A stretch of 38,776 nucleotides of DNA, taken from the IMG/VR virus record IMGVR_UViG_3300048836_001224, positions 1-38,776 of that record; one strand, 5' to 3'. The notes beneath the pieces were generated by a model. It was not told where the DNA came from. It did not search any database and saw only the letters and a list, made by a program, of their open reading frames with translations. Numbering within the stretch: position 1 is the first letter of the stretch; each line of letters opens with the position of its first letter. This document shows positions 15,539 to 23,180 of this stretch, one piece after another. The position numbers and the translations under genes were made by a program. The stretch is from a virus.

Positions 15539-15919
15539 CTACTCCTTGCGGGTTGTCGGGATGGGCGTCACCAGGTGCCCCAGGCGCTCGGCCTGCGCGG
15601 CAGTGAGGTCAATGTCGTGGCCGACGCCGTACACCTTGTTGTCGTGGCGGATGGGCACCGAGCCCACGAGGTAGCTGCGCCGCTGGGTGTCCACGGCCTT
15701 GCGGGCGGCGGGCGGCGGCGCAGGCGCTGCCGCGCGCTCTGCCTCGGGCGGGCCGCCAGGTGCGGCAACGGGCGCCGGCTGCGCTTCGGGGGGCGTGGCC
15801 TGCGCGCCTGGTACAGGCGTCTCCACGCCGGGCGCGGGTGCGGCATGCACCGCTCTCGCTGCCTGGGCCTTGCCGGCATTGCCGGCCTTGGAGGCTGCTT
15901 TGGGGGCTTTGCTGGCCAT
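15539..15919 (-). CDS. HI1506-like Mu structural protein with Pro/Ala-rich N-terminus
   Basis: A 126-residue protein. Residues 1-75 are low-complexity alanine, proline and lysine; residues 80-122 form a small domain (SYLVGSVPIRHDNKVYGVGH, then a leucine heptad AQAERLGHLV). This layout matches proteins annotated HI1506-related in Mu-like prophages. ATG 15919 overlaps the capsid gene stop by one base (TGATG); longer frames run antisense to the capsid gene. Its role in the virion is not known. Confidence 0.75.
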   Translation of the reverse strand: MASKAPKAASKAGNAGKAQAARAVHAAPAPGVETPVPGAQATPPEAQPAPVAAPGGPPEAERAAAPAPPPAARKAVDTQRRSYLVGSVPIRHDNKVYGVGHDIDLTAAQAERLGHLVTPIPTTRKE

Positions 15920-16854
15920 CAGGCTGCTCCCGTCACCAGGTAGCCCGCTTCGGCGCCCAGCAGGTAGGGGCGGAAGATGTCCGTGTTGCGGATGATCTCC
16001 AGCTTGCCGTCCTCGGTGCGCGTGTCCACCACCGGGTTGCCCTTCTTGCGCAGCGTGTAGCCAAAGCTGGGCTCGTAGGCCGAGCGCACCGGTGCCTCGC
16101 CCGCAGCCGATGGCGCGGCGGGCGGCACATAGGCCAGCACCAGGGTGCCGCCCCACAGGTCGGTGACCACGCCCGCATCGGTGGCATACACGCCTTTGCC
16201 GACCACGATATTTTCGATCTCGAAGATCTCGCGCAGGTCGGCCAGCTGCACCAGGCGCGAGCGCGTGTCGCTCAGGATCGCCTTCAGCTTGGCGTGCCGC
16301 TTCATCGCGCGCCAGGCCGTGTAGCCGATCACCATGGTGTTCGGCTCCTTCACGATCTTGTTGCGCACGGCGGCCTTGGCGTCGTCCACCACGCCCTCGG
16401 GATCGCTGCCGGCATCAGTGAAGACGTCGGTTCCAGACAGCGCAATCTTGTTGCCCGTCGGGTAGTTGGCCGGGTTTTGCGTCATGGCGGCCACCATGGC
16501 CTCGTGGCGCAGGCGAATGCCCTCGACCACGCGGTTGGTGGCATGCGCCTGCAGGGGGAAGGCGGCTTCTGCGTCTTCGCGGTAGTCGATCGGGTATTCC
16601 AGATCGTGCTCGTCCAGCGCAATGTCCACCCCATCGATGTCTTCGGGGTTGATGCGGTTGGACTTGGCGCGCAGCGCGCGCTCGGTGGCATAGACCTTGA
16701 ACGCCTCCTTGCCAAAGCGCGGGATCTTGCCGCCCTCCTTGTCCAGGCTCACGAAGGGCAGCAGCACCTCGCCGACGAAGGCGGCGTTGCTGTAGCTCAG
16801 GGCCAGCGCGGAGAGGACGGGGTCCACCACGCGCAATTTGCTCAAACGTCCCAT
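15919..16854 (-). CDS. Major capsid protein
   Basis: A 311-residue protein following the protease gene. The N-terminus has SNAAFVGEVLLPFVSLDKEG and GGKIPRFGKEAFK, a pattern common to major head proteins of the E-like type in B3-related transposable phages. The middle is a P-domain-like region (YPIDYREDAEAAFPLQ, then NRVVEGIRLRHEAMVAA), and the C-terminus has SFGYTLRKKGNPVVDTRTED. No scaffold domain is fused here; it is probably in the preceding protease gene. This differs in sequence from Mu gpT as I remember it. Confidence 0.88.
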   Translation of the reverse strand: MGRLSKLRVVDPVLSALALSYSNAAFVGEVLLPFVSLDKEGGKIPRFGKEAFKVYATERALRAKSNRINPEDIDGVDIALDEHDLEYPIDYREDAEAAFPLQAHATNRVVEGIRLRHEAMVAAMTQNPANYPTGNKIALSGTDVFTDAGSDPEGVVDDAKAAVRNKIVKEPNTMVIGYTAWRAMKRHAKLKAILSDTRSRLVQLADLREIFEIENIVVGKGVYATDAGVVTDLWGGTLVLAYVPPAAPSAAGEAPVRSAYEPSFGYTLRKKGNPVVDTRTEDGKLEIIRNTDIFRPYLLGAEAGYLVTGAA

Positions 16855-16885
16855 GTGTTTTCTCCTTGAGGTATGGGGGCTGTCG

Positions 16886-18076
16886 TTACTTGGCCTGGCG
16901 CATCACGGCATGGGCCGCAGCGGCGTAGCCCACCTGGTGCTCCTTGGCATGCGCGCGAATGCGCTTGTCCAGGGCCACGCGGTCGGGGTCCGCGCCTTCG
17001 GCGAACTCCACCGGCGTGTTGTCCACCCCGTTGTCGAGGCCGCTGCCTGCGCGGTCCCGCGTGGCCTGCTCGCCAAACGCCACCTGCTTGGGCAGCGCCT
17101 GCAAGAAGTCGCGGAACAACTGGTGCAGCGGTTTCTTGGCTTCGCCTTCGCCAAACTCGACATCGGGCGCGGCCTGCAACTGCGCGCCGATGGCCGCGAC
17201 CTGCGGCGTCCACGCGGTGGGAATGCGGGTCTCGGCCGCAAGGCCCTCGGCAAAGGCGGTGTTCTCGGCCAGCACGGCGGCCTGCGCACGCTGGGCCTCG
17301 GCCGCCTGCAGCTCGGCAAGCTGCCGTGCCTGGGCGGCGTTCTCTTCGCGCAAGCGCGCGGCTTCTTCTTCGGTCACGGCGGACTCCTGGGGTGGTTGTG
17401 GGGTGGCGGCCGCCGCTGCTGCTTCGGCAAACGCGGCCGGGGTACCCGCCGCCTGGCGGGCCTGGTTGATGTCTTCTGCCGCGCCCAGCTCCAGGGCGCG
17501 CACGTCGTAGCCGGGCAGCACCTGGTCGGCGTCCTGCTGGCCGAACTTGGCCAGCAGCCACTCGCGCAGGTTGCGCCACAGGGTGGCGTTCGTCATGCCG
17601 TCCCATTCGCCGAAGGCCACGCCCTCGGCAAAGCAGACGCAGCCCTCATCGGCCTCGGCAAACTCAGGGGCGTCCAGGCCCTTGACGCCCGGCGGATGGG
17701 CGCCCAGCACGCCGATATGGCGCAGGTACCAGACGCCTGGCACCGGGTTGTTGGCGGCATCGGGCCGGTAGAACTTGGCGGAAACGGTGCCCCAGCGGCC
17801 GGCGCGCGCCTCTTCGGCGAACGCCGGGTCTACCTTCACCGGCAGCGCATACAGTCCGCCGGCCCCGACAACCAAGTGCTCGGCCCAGCCCTGCGCCGGC
17901 GCATCCAGCGCCGGGTGCCCCTTGACGATGGGGGCCTTGTGGATCTTGGGGTCGTAGGCGCCGGCCGTGGCGGCCAGGTCGGCCTCGCCGAACTCGATCG
18001 TTTCCCCGGCGACGGTGGTCCACCGGCCAGGTTTGAAGATGTGCAGCGGCTTGGGAGCAGGGGCGGCTTGGGGCAT
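16886..18076 (-). CDS. Mu I-like head maturation protease with scaffold region
   Basis: A 396-residue protein from ATG 18076 (399 from GTG 18085). Residues about 10-165 match the Mu I-type prohead protease: HIFKPGRW, then IVKGHPALD with a candidate catalytic histidine (54) and WGTVSAKFY with a candidate serine (99). The C-terminal half, about 225-396, is alanine/glutamine-rich coiled coil typical of an internal scaffold (EEEAARLREENAAQARQLAE). It is the first late gene on this strand. No Shine-Dalgarno precedes either start. A dyad repeated in front of the other late operon lies 36 bases before the ATG. Confidence 0.88.
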   Translation of the reverse strand: MPQAAPAPKPLHIFKPGRWTTVAGETIEFGEADLAATAGAYDPKIHKAPIVKGHPALDAPAQGWAEHLVVGAGGLYALPVKVDPAFAEEARAGRWGTVSAKFYRPDAANNPVPGVWYLRHIGVLGAHPPGVKGLDAPEFAEADEGCVCFAEGVAFGEWDGMTNATLWRNLREWLLAKFGQQDADQVLPGYDVRALELGAAEDINQARQAAGTPAAFAEAAAAAATPQPPQESAVTEEEAARLREENAAQARQLAELQAAEAQRAQAAVLAENTAFAEGLAAETRIPTAWTPQVAAIGAQLQAAPDVEFGEGEAKKPLHQLFRDFLQALPKQVAFGEQATRDRAGSGLDNGVDNTPVEFAEGADPDRVALDKRIRAHAKEHQVGYAAAAHAVMRQAK

Positions 18077-18128
18077 GGGCGCCACTGTCGCGCCCGGCGC
18101 CGCGCGCGCCTAAATGACCTGCGCCATT
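18076..18128 (-). promoter_or_regulatory. Leftward late-operon control region with dyad AATGG-N6-TCATT
   Basis: On the minus strand AATGG-CGCAGG-TCATT occupies 18128 to 18113. An ACAGTG follows, and the protease ATG comes 52 bases after the dyad start. The sequence aligns without gaps to 31075-31129 upstream of the rightward lysis/terminase operon, with 35 of 55 positions identical by hand count, densest at the dyad, CATTTA, ACAGTG and ATG. Mor and C activators of Mu bind short dyads, so this is a candidate site for the Mor-like protein encoded just upstream. Confidence 0.6.
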
Positions 18129-18134
18129 TCTTCG

Positions 18135-18590
18135 CTACAGGGGCAGCTGGCCCTGCGCGCGCGCGAAACGCTCGGCCTCTTGCGCCCGCTGGGCGCTGCG
18201 GTAGGCCTGCTCGATTCGTCGCACGCGCGAATCGCTCAGGCCGCAGGCGCGCGCCACCTCGGCGTAGCCCATGCCGAGCCCACGCAGGCGCATCACATGC
18301 TGGGCACGCCGGTTGCGCAGCAGCGCCGTGCCGGCCTGAATGTAATGCTGCGCGCCACCGATGTCCTGCGCGATGCCCAGCGTCAGCGCCACGGCCTTGG
18401 CCGCGCAGGCCTCGGGCGGTTCGGCCTGCGGCAGCGAGAGGAGTGTGACGAACTGCGAGCGCGCCAGCTCCCGCCAGGTGTCGGACCACTCGGCCCCCAT
18501 GCGCAGCTCCAGCGGTTCGATCTGCGCGCGCGAGAGCTCAGACAGATCCAGCCGTTCGGCGAGTGCGTCGAGTTCGTCGGGCTCGTTCAC
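18135..18590 (-). CDS. mor: Mor-like transcription activator of late genes
   Basis: A 151-residue protein with GTG start at 18590, overlapping the gemA stop (GTGA). Its C-terminal half holds GAQHYIQAGTALLRNRRAQH followed by a helix-turn-helix, GMGYAEVARACGLSDSRVRR, at about residues 107-126. This matches the Mor/C family of Mu, which binds short dyads as a dimer and recruits RNA polymerase. It lies at the end of the early genes, immediately before the protease. No second activator (C) is visible, so this may be the only late regulator. Confidence 0.85.
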   Translation of the reverse strand: MNEPDELDALAERLDLSELSRAQIEPLELRMGAEWSDTWRELARSQFVTLLSLPQAEPPEACAAKAVALTLGIAQDIGGAQHYIQAGTALLRNRRAQHVMRLRGLGMGYAEVARACGLSDSRVRRIEQAYRSAQRAQEAERFARAQGQLPL

Positions 18591-19030
18591 TGCGCCGCCC
18601 CCCTTTGCTGCCACGCCTTGAGCGCCTCGATCAGCGTATCGAGCTGCGCCGCCGTGCAAAAGCGCAGCGCGCTCACGTGCACCGTCCGCTCTACCCAGGC
18701 ATTCAGCGCCGGGGCGGCCGCGTTGTGGATCAGCCCATCGCGGTGCAACTGGTGCCACAGCGCCCATACCTTGCGCTCGCGCGGGCTGGCCTGCGCCTTG
18801 GCCTGGGCAAAGGCGGGCCCTGCGAGCGGCCGCGCGCGCGTGCCGGGCCGCGCCACCCCCATGCGCAGCGCCAGCTGCTGCAGGTGCTCGCGCACGGTGC
18901 GCTGCTCGCCGGCGCCCATCGCCTTGCTGCTGGCCTTGCCCGTGAGCTGGACCAGCAGCGCGCGGTAGTCGTCGTCCTGCAGGCGCAGCTGGGCCTTGAG
19001 AACGTGGATGGCGGCGATGTGGTTGGCCAT
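18587..19030 (-). CDS. gemA: GemA / Mu gp16-like regulatory protein
   Basis: A 147-residue protein with an AAGGAG ribosome-binding site 8 bases before ATG 19030. HVLKAQLRLQDDDYRALLVQ followed by LTGKASSKAM matches the N-terminus of Mu gp16/GemA (DUF1018); the C-terminal helical region (ASPRERKVWALWHQLHRDG) also fits. GemA is an early Mu protein that affects host gene expression and DNA relaxation. It is coupled to the mor-like gene downstream. Confidence 0.87.
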   Translation of the reverse strand: MANHIAAIHVLKAQLRLQDDDYRALLVQLTGKASSKAMGAGEQRTVREHLQQLALRMGVARPGTRARPLAGPAFAQAKAQASPRERKVWALWHQLHRDGLIHNAAAPALNAWVERTVHVSALRFCTAAQLDTLIEALKAWQQRGAAQ

Positions 19031-19044
19031 GGCGAAAACTCCTT

Positions 19045-19284
19045 TCAAGCGAGCAAGGGCGCAAGCCACCAGTTCCACAGGCCCACGATGCTGGTGACCA
19101 GGAACACGCACTGCTGCGCGAACAGGCGCCAGTGGCGGTGGCCCGCGCTGAATGCCAGCCAGCCCACGTTGCTGACCAGGAACGCGGCAAACCCAAGGCC
19201 AGGGTGCACGGCACTGGCCAGCAGCGCGGCGCCCAGCATGCCGAAGGCGGCGGCGGTGGTCTCGATGGCGGTGGCGGCGCGCAT
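19045..19284 (-). CDS. Small membrane protein
   Basis: A 79-residue protein with about three hydrophobic helices: 9-25, 30-46 and 57-76, the last ending SIVGLWNWWLAPLLA. Sequence flavour (SNVGWLAFSAGHRHW) recalls short PnuC-like inner-membrane proteins found in early regions of transposable phages. The start overlaps the preceding stop by one base (TGATG). It could act in lysis or membrane modification, but no holin signature is evident. Confidence 0.72.
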   Translation of the reverse strand: MRAATAIETTAAAFGMLGAALLASAVHPGLGFAAFLVSNVGWLAFSAGHRHWRLFAQQCVFLVTSIVGLWNWWLAPLLA

Positions 19285-19766
19285 CAGGCAGCACCCCCCT
19301 CGGGCAGCGGGCGCAGCACCAGCGGCGCCAGGGCCTGCAGCGGCTGCACCTGCAGCGTGCCCCCGGCCTGCGGGTACACCAGGCACAGCGTGCCCGGCAC
19401 CAGCCCCGCGCCGCCGTAGCGCTGCCCGCGCACGCTCACGCTGCCGTCGGCCTGCACGCGGCGCACGCCGTCATTGCCCTGGCCGCCGCCACAGATCGCC
19501 TGGTGGCGCCCCCATGCGGCCAGCACCCGGCGCGGGTCGCTCGGCCAGTAGCCGGCCTTGAGCTTGTGCACCTGGCCGTGTGAGAGGCCCAAGGCCTGCG
19601 CCGCTGCGCGCTCGGGCTGGCCGCGCAAAAACGCCAGCAAATCGGGCGGCGGCGCAAAAGGCCCGCCAAGGCCCGCGCAGGGCCGGGTGCGGGGGGTAGG
19701 TGCCGCCCCGGCGCGTTCGGGGCTTGTAGCCCGCCCATTTTTGCCCATTGGGGCATTCGCTGCCAC
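19284..19766 (-). CDS. Putative helix-turn-helix protein
   Basis: A 160-residue protein starting at GTG 19766, overlapping the preceding stop by one base (TAGTG). Residues 52-72 (ERAAAQALGLSHGQVHKLKAG) form a plausible helix-turn-helix. The C-terminal half (GSVSVRGQRYGGAGLVPGTL, then CLVYPQAGG) is beta-rich. The N-terminal 40 residues are Pro/Arg-rich and probably disordered. A regulatory or DNA-binding role in the early operon is likely; the family is not recognised. Confidence 0.7.
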   Translation of the reverse strand: MAANAPMGKNGRATSPERAGAAPTPRTRPCAGLGGPFAPPPDLLAFLRGQPERAAAQALGLSHGQVHKLKAGYWPSDPRRVLAAWGRHQAICGGGQGNDGVRRVQADGSVSVRGQRYGGAGLVPGTLCLVYPQAGGTLQVQPLQALAPLVLRPLPEGGAA

Positions 19767-19993
19767 TACGTGCCCTCCCCTTGCAGGGCAACACCCAAAC
19801 TGCAGTGCAAAACATGGCCGTTGCCCAGGTCGATGTCCAGGCGGTTGCCCACCAGGCAGTTCATGCCGATGACCTTGCGCAGGGCCAGGTCCACGGCCAG
19901 GCTGGCGTGGACGGCGCTCAGTTGCGCGGCGCCATCGGAGGCGAGTACCGCGCGGATGACGTCGGCGATGGTGGCGCTGCCGTGTGGGCTCAT
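19766..19993 (-). CDS. Small early protein, hypothetical
   Basis: A 75-residue protein from ATG 19993, chosen because it overlaps the Gam stop as ATGA. The N-terminal half is helical (TIADVIRAVLASDGAAQLSA), and a short domain with LVGNRLDIDLGNGHVLHCSLG follows. No membrane segment. It is coupled to its neighbours on both sides, which supports it as a real gene; the function is unknown. Confidence 0.7.
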   Translation of the reverse strand: MSPHGSATIADVIRAVLASDGAAQLSAVHASLAVDLALRKVIGMNCLVGNRLDIDLGNGHVLHCSLGVALQGEGT

Positions 19994-20514
19994 ACCACTT
20001 CCGCCTTCGCCTCGAACGGCGTCACGATGAAGTCCTCGACCCCCGTCACGATGGTGATGCCGGCGATGCCGCGCACGGCGTCGGGCTCGTTGAGCATGGC
20101 CTCCTTGTTGGGCTCGGCACGGGTGCGCACGAAGCGGCCCAGGCCCATGCGCTGCAAGGTCTCCAGCACCGAATCGAGCCCGCGAATGCTGACGCTCGGC
20201 GGGCGCACGCGCCAGCTCACTTCGCCGGTGACCAGGTTGGCCGTCTTGCCCAGCTTGTCGGCCTCGCCGCACAGCTCGACGCGGTGCGCCTCGCACCAGG
20301 CCTGCACGCCCGCCTGCAGGTGCTCGATGCGCTGCGACAGGTCGGCCAGCACCGGCTGGTGCTGCTGCGTGATGGCGGCGATGGCGTCGTTCATGGCGGC
20401 GCGCTCGCGCTCGAACGCGCGCTGCAGGTCGCCCAGGGTGCGGATGGATTCGGCGCAGTCGTTCTTGCTTTGCGGCACGGCGACGAGGGTCTTGCTCTTG
20501 ATACGGGTGGCCAT
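19990..20514 (-). CDS. gam: Gam-like host-nuclease inhibitor
   Basis: A 174-residue protein beginning MATRIKSKTLVAVPQSK after an AAAGG ribosome-binding site. An N-terminal helix hairpin (LGDLQRAFERERAAMNDAIA, then PVLADLSQRIEHLQAGVQAW) is followed by a beta segment with TGEVSWRVRPPSVSI. These are hallmarks of Mu Gam, a Ku-like dimer that coats DNA ends and blocks exonucleases. It lies between transposition and GemA genes as in Mu. Confidence 0.88.
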   Translation of the reverse strand: MATRIKSKTLVAVPQSKNDCAESIRTLGDLQRAFERERAAMNDAIAAITQQHQPVLADLSQRIEHLQAGVQAWCEAHRVELCGEADKLGKTANLVTGEVSWRVRPPSVSIRGLDSVLETLQRMGLGRFVRTRAEPNKEAMLNEPDAVRGIAGITIVTGVEDFIVTPFEAKAEVV

Positions 20515-20524
20515 GGGGCGCCTT

Positions 20525-20779
20525 TCAGTGAACGTGGGTTGCGCTCTGGGGCGCGGGGGTGGTTTCAATCAGCGCGGCAACTTTGCGGGCCGTGTGCGCG
20601 GCCTGCTGCGCGCAGCAGGGGTGGGCCACGGCCACGGCTGCAAAGGCAGCAATGAGCGCCTCCAGCGCGATGCGGTGGGTGCGCTGCTCAGTCACGACAT
20701 CAATCAGCACGTGCGTCAGCTCGGTGACTTCGGCGATGTGCTCGGCGCGGGCCGCTTCGGTAGCGTGGGCGGTGAACAT
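20525..20779 (-). CDS. Small helical early protein
   Basis: An 84-residue, alanine-rich, mostly helical protein. ATG 20779 has an AAAGGA ribosome-binding site 8 bases upstream. Two cysteines occur in AHPCCAQQAAH. It lies 10 bases before gam. No family is recognised. Confidence 0.7.
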   Translation of the reverse strand: MFTAHATEAARAEHIAEVTELTHVLIDVVTEQRTHRIALEALIAAFAAVAVAHPCCAQQAAHTARKVAALIETTPAPQSATHVH

Positions 20780-20790
20780 GGCAAGTCCTT

Positions 20791-21177
20791 TCAGCACGCC
20801 ACGCCGCGGCTGGCGCAGCGCTGGAAGTCGAGCGCGCCGGGGCGCAGCGCCGGGGCGGCGGGCGGCGCCCAGGTGGTGTGCATCACGTCGATGCGGCGGG
20901 GCGGCACGACCTGGCCGACATACGGTTTGGGCCGTGGCCGGGGCGCGGGTTCGGGCGCGCCGCCCAGGGCTGCCCAGCGCGTCAGGCCGTCGGGCCCCAC
21001 TGCGCTGTAGACCCAGTGCAGCGTCTCCAGGCGCTCCAGGCGGCGCAGCACGTCGCGCTCGTACTGGTGGGGGCGGCCGGCGCAGGTGGCCGCGTGCAGC
21101 TCCTCCGCGGTGCAGGGGCCGTGGGTGTGCAGGTGCTCCAGCACCTCAATGCTGGCGTCGCGCAGGGGCATGCTCAT
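20791..21177 (-). CDS. Winged-helix DNA-binding protein
   Basis: A 128-residue protein. Residues 5-70 form a winged helix-turn-helix: ASIEVLEHLHTHGPCTAEEL, then YERDVLRRLERLETLHWVY. The C-terminal tail is Pro/Arg-rich with the segment ALDFQRCASRG, which I recall in accessory genes of other transposable phages. The start overlaps the upstream gene's stop (ATGA). Probably a regulator of early genes or a DNA-binding accessory factor. Confidence 0.75.
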   Translation of the reverse strand: MSMPLRDASIEVLEHLHTHGPCTAEELHAATCAGRPHQYERDVLRRLERLETLHWVYSAVGPDGLTRWAALGGAPEPAPRPRPKPYVGQVVPPRRIDVMHTTWAPPAAPALRPGALDFQRCASRGVAC

Positions 21178-21794
21178 GGTGCTTCCTCGTCAATGGGGTG
21201 GGCGGCGCGGGCCGCGATGGCGGCGCGCATGGCGCGCACCGTGGGGCTGGTGCCGGGCGGCGCGGCGGGCTTGGGTGTGGCCATGGGTGCGCCCGGGCCG
21301 GCCGGCACCAGGTCGGCCACGCGGGCCGGGCCGTGGGTGGTGGCGGCGCGCGGGCCGGTGCGCTGCTGCTGCTCACGCGCCTGCTCGGCCTGGGCCTCGT
21401 GCTTGTCGGCCATGCCGGCCAGGATGGCGTAGAGGTAGCCGTGCCCGGCCATGGGCAAATCGAGCCGGCCGGCATCGCGCGCGCCCAGCATCTGGTCAAT
21501 GGCCTGGCCCCAGGCGGCGTGCGGCGCCACCCAGTCGCGCCCCTTGTGCGTGATGGCGCCGCGCTGCAGGTCGGGCAGGATCTGCGCGATCAGGCGCACC
21601 TTCTTGCGCAGCGTCAGGCGTTGCTTCGGGGGCGAGAACAGCGCGATGTAGCGCACGACCAGGTGCGCCAGCGGAACGGACAGCGCCACCAGGCGGGCAA
21701 AGGCGCGCTCATCGTCGGCGCTGCCCAGCAGGTGCTCGAGCGAGAGCTCGCTGCCGCAGGCCGGGCAGGCCATGGTCTCTTGCGGCTTGGTCAC
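21174..21794 (-). CDS. Early accessory protein with CPAC motif
   Basis: A 206-residue protein whose GTG start (21794) overlaps the upstream stop as GTGA. The first ten residues contain CPACGSEL, half of a possible zinc ribbon. The middle is helical (FARLVALSVPLAHLVVRYIA, then LTLRKKVRLIAQILPDL), and the final 70 residues are low-complexity Ala/Pro/Thr. Its place after the MuB gene is typical of accessory replication genes in B3-like phages. The function is unknown. Confidence 0.75.
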   Translation of the reverse strand: MTKPQETMACPACGSELSLEHLLGSADDERAFARLVALSVPLAHLVVRYIALFSPPKQRLTLRKKVRLIAQILPDLQRGAITHKGRDWVAPHAAWGQAIDQMLGARDAGRLDLPMAGHGYLYAILAGMADKHEAQAEQAREQQQRTGPRAATTHGPARVADLVPAGPGAPMATPKPAAPPGTSPTVRAMRAAIAARAAHPIDEEAP

Positions 21795-22024
21795 AACGGC
21801 CACCCCCCGGCGCTGAGCCAACCGGCCGACAGACCAATGGCCGCCGCCAGCGCCAGGCTGGCCGCCGCGATCAGGCATGCGAGGGCGATGGTGTCCGCCG
21901 CGTCGGCCCAGCGGCGCTTGCGCGGGCCTTCGATCGCGCCGGGGGCGAAGAAGAACTCGCCGGGCGGCAGCTGCGCCGTGTCGTGCCGGGCGGCGCCGCT
22001 GCGCGGGCTCTGCGCGCGCTTCAT
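21791..22024 (-). CDS. Single-pass membrane protein
   Basis: A 77-residue protein with a basic N-terminal half and a hydrophobic helix at about 43-73 (IALACLIAAASLALAAAIGL). Both ends overlap neighbouring genes by 4 bases, so it is read as part of the early operon. Probably inner-membrane with the N-terminus inside. The function is unknown. Confidence 0.7.
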   Translation of the reverse strand: MKRAQSPRSGAARHDTAQLPPGEFFFAPGAIEGPRKRRWADAADTIALACLIAAASLALAAAIGLSAGWLSAGGWPL

Positions 22025-22176
22025 GCCGACCTCCGCAGGCACATGGCGCTGATGCTGCGCGCGCCGGGCCAGTCGGCGCTGGTCTGCAGGATGGCCTCGG
22101 CGCCGCTGGCGAACAGGCCCGTGTAGGCGAAGCGCGGGCCGGTGGCGAGGGTGATCTTGATGCGGTAGATGTTCAT
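22021..22176 (-). CDS. 51-residue early protein
   Basis: A short gene from ATG 22176 to a TGA that overlaps the next ATG (ATGA). It starts three bases after the MuB stop, so spacing on both sides fits an operon gene. The product begins MNIYRIKITLATGPRFAYTG, a strand-rich N-terminus, followed by a helix (GAEAILQTSADWPGARS). The function is unknown. Confidence 0.68.
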   Translation of the reverse strand: MNIYRIKITLATGPRFAYTGLFASGAEAILQTSADWPGARSISAMCLRRSA

Positions 22177-22179
22177 GGC

Positions 22180-23073
22180 TCAGCACCCCGCAATGACCTG
22201 GGCGTCCACCTTGGGGAAGCCCACGGCGGCAGCGGCATTGAGGGCGCGGCACACCAGGTTGTTGACGACCAGCGGGTAACACACGCTGACGGCGTCGCTG
22301 ATACGGCCGCCACGGGGCACGCTGATCAAGCGCGCGCGGATGGCGTCCATGGCGTCAGCGTCCAGCACGTCGGCCACGTTGATGCCTGCGCGGTCGAACT
22401 TGTGGGTGAGGTAGCCCGAGAGGTCGTTGTCCAGCGGCTCCATGACGATTTGCTCGCAGCGCTGCACGATCTCGCGTACCTCGGGGTTGCGTTCGTCCAG
22501 CAGGTTGCGCAGTTCGGGCTGGCCGATCAGGGCTACGCCCAGCAGGCGGCGCATGCCGTGCTTCATCTCCATGAAGTTCTTGAGCTGCTTGAGCGTGTCC
22601 ACCGGCAGGCGGTGGGCTTCTTCAATGAGCAGCAGGTGGGTGTAGCCCGCCGTGAGGCTGCCCGCCAGCAGCGCGTTGATTTGCGCGCTGCGGTCGTCGG
22701 GGTTGCTTTTGCGCGGCACACCTGCGCCCAGGGCGCGGAACATGGCAGCCTCAATATGGGTGGGCTGCATCGGGTTGCCCGTGGCCCGCGCCCTTGCCCG
22801 TGCGTAGGGCTGGATCAGCACCACCGGCTTGCGCTCTTCGCGGATGCGCTCCTGCAGGTCTTCGCGCAGCGTGGTTTTGCCGCTGCCGCTCTCGCCAATG
22901 ATGGCCACAAAGCCGTGGCGCTGGGCGCATTCCCACAGCGCGGCGCGCACGTAGCGCCCGCTTTGGCTGGCAAACACGTCGGCGCGGCTCTGGATGTCAT
23001 CCACAAAGGGGTTGCGCTTGAGCTTGAAGTGCTCGCGCGCTGCGGGGGTCAGGGTTTCGTTTTTGAGTAACAT
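22180..23073 (-). CDS. MuB-like AAA ATPase, transposition target selection
   Basis: A 297-residue ATPase with Walker A GESGSGKTT (60-68), Walker B LLLIEEAH (147-154) and a sensor-like ALIGQPEL. It resembles MuB and the ExeA/TnsC group: it would bind DNA cooperatively, choose target sites and stimulate the transposase. ATG 23073 was chosen for its AGGAGG ribosome-binding site; a GTG at 23184, overlapping the transposase stop, would add 37 poorly conserved-looking residues. It directly follows the transposase gene, as in Mu. Confidence 0.92.
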   Translation of the reverse strand: MLLKNETLTPAAREHFKLKRNPFVDDIQSRADVFASQSGRYVRAALWECAQRHGFVAIIGESGSGKTTLREDLQERIREERKPVVLIQPYARARARATGNPMQPTHIEAAMFRALGAGVPRKSNPDDRSAQINALLAGSLTAGYTHLLLIEEAHRLPVDTLKQLKNFMEMKHGMRRLLGVALIGQPELRNLLDERNPEVREIVQRCEQIVMEPLDNDLSGYLTHKFDRAGINVADVLDADAMDAIRARLISVPRGGRISDAVSVCYPLVVNNLVCRALNAAAAVGFPKVDAQVIAGC

Positions 23074-23180
23074 GCTGTCTTCCTCCTGGGTTTCGGTTGC
23101 CGGGTTGGCATTGGGGTTCACGGGGGCGGCCTCGGCGTGTTGCAAGCACGCCGGGGCCAACTTGTTTTGAGGGGCGCCGG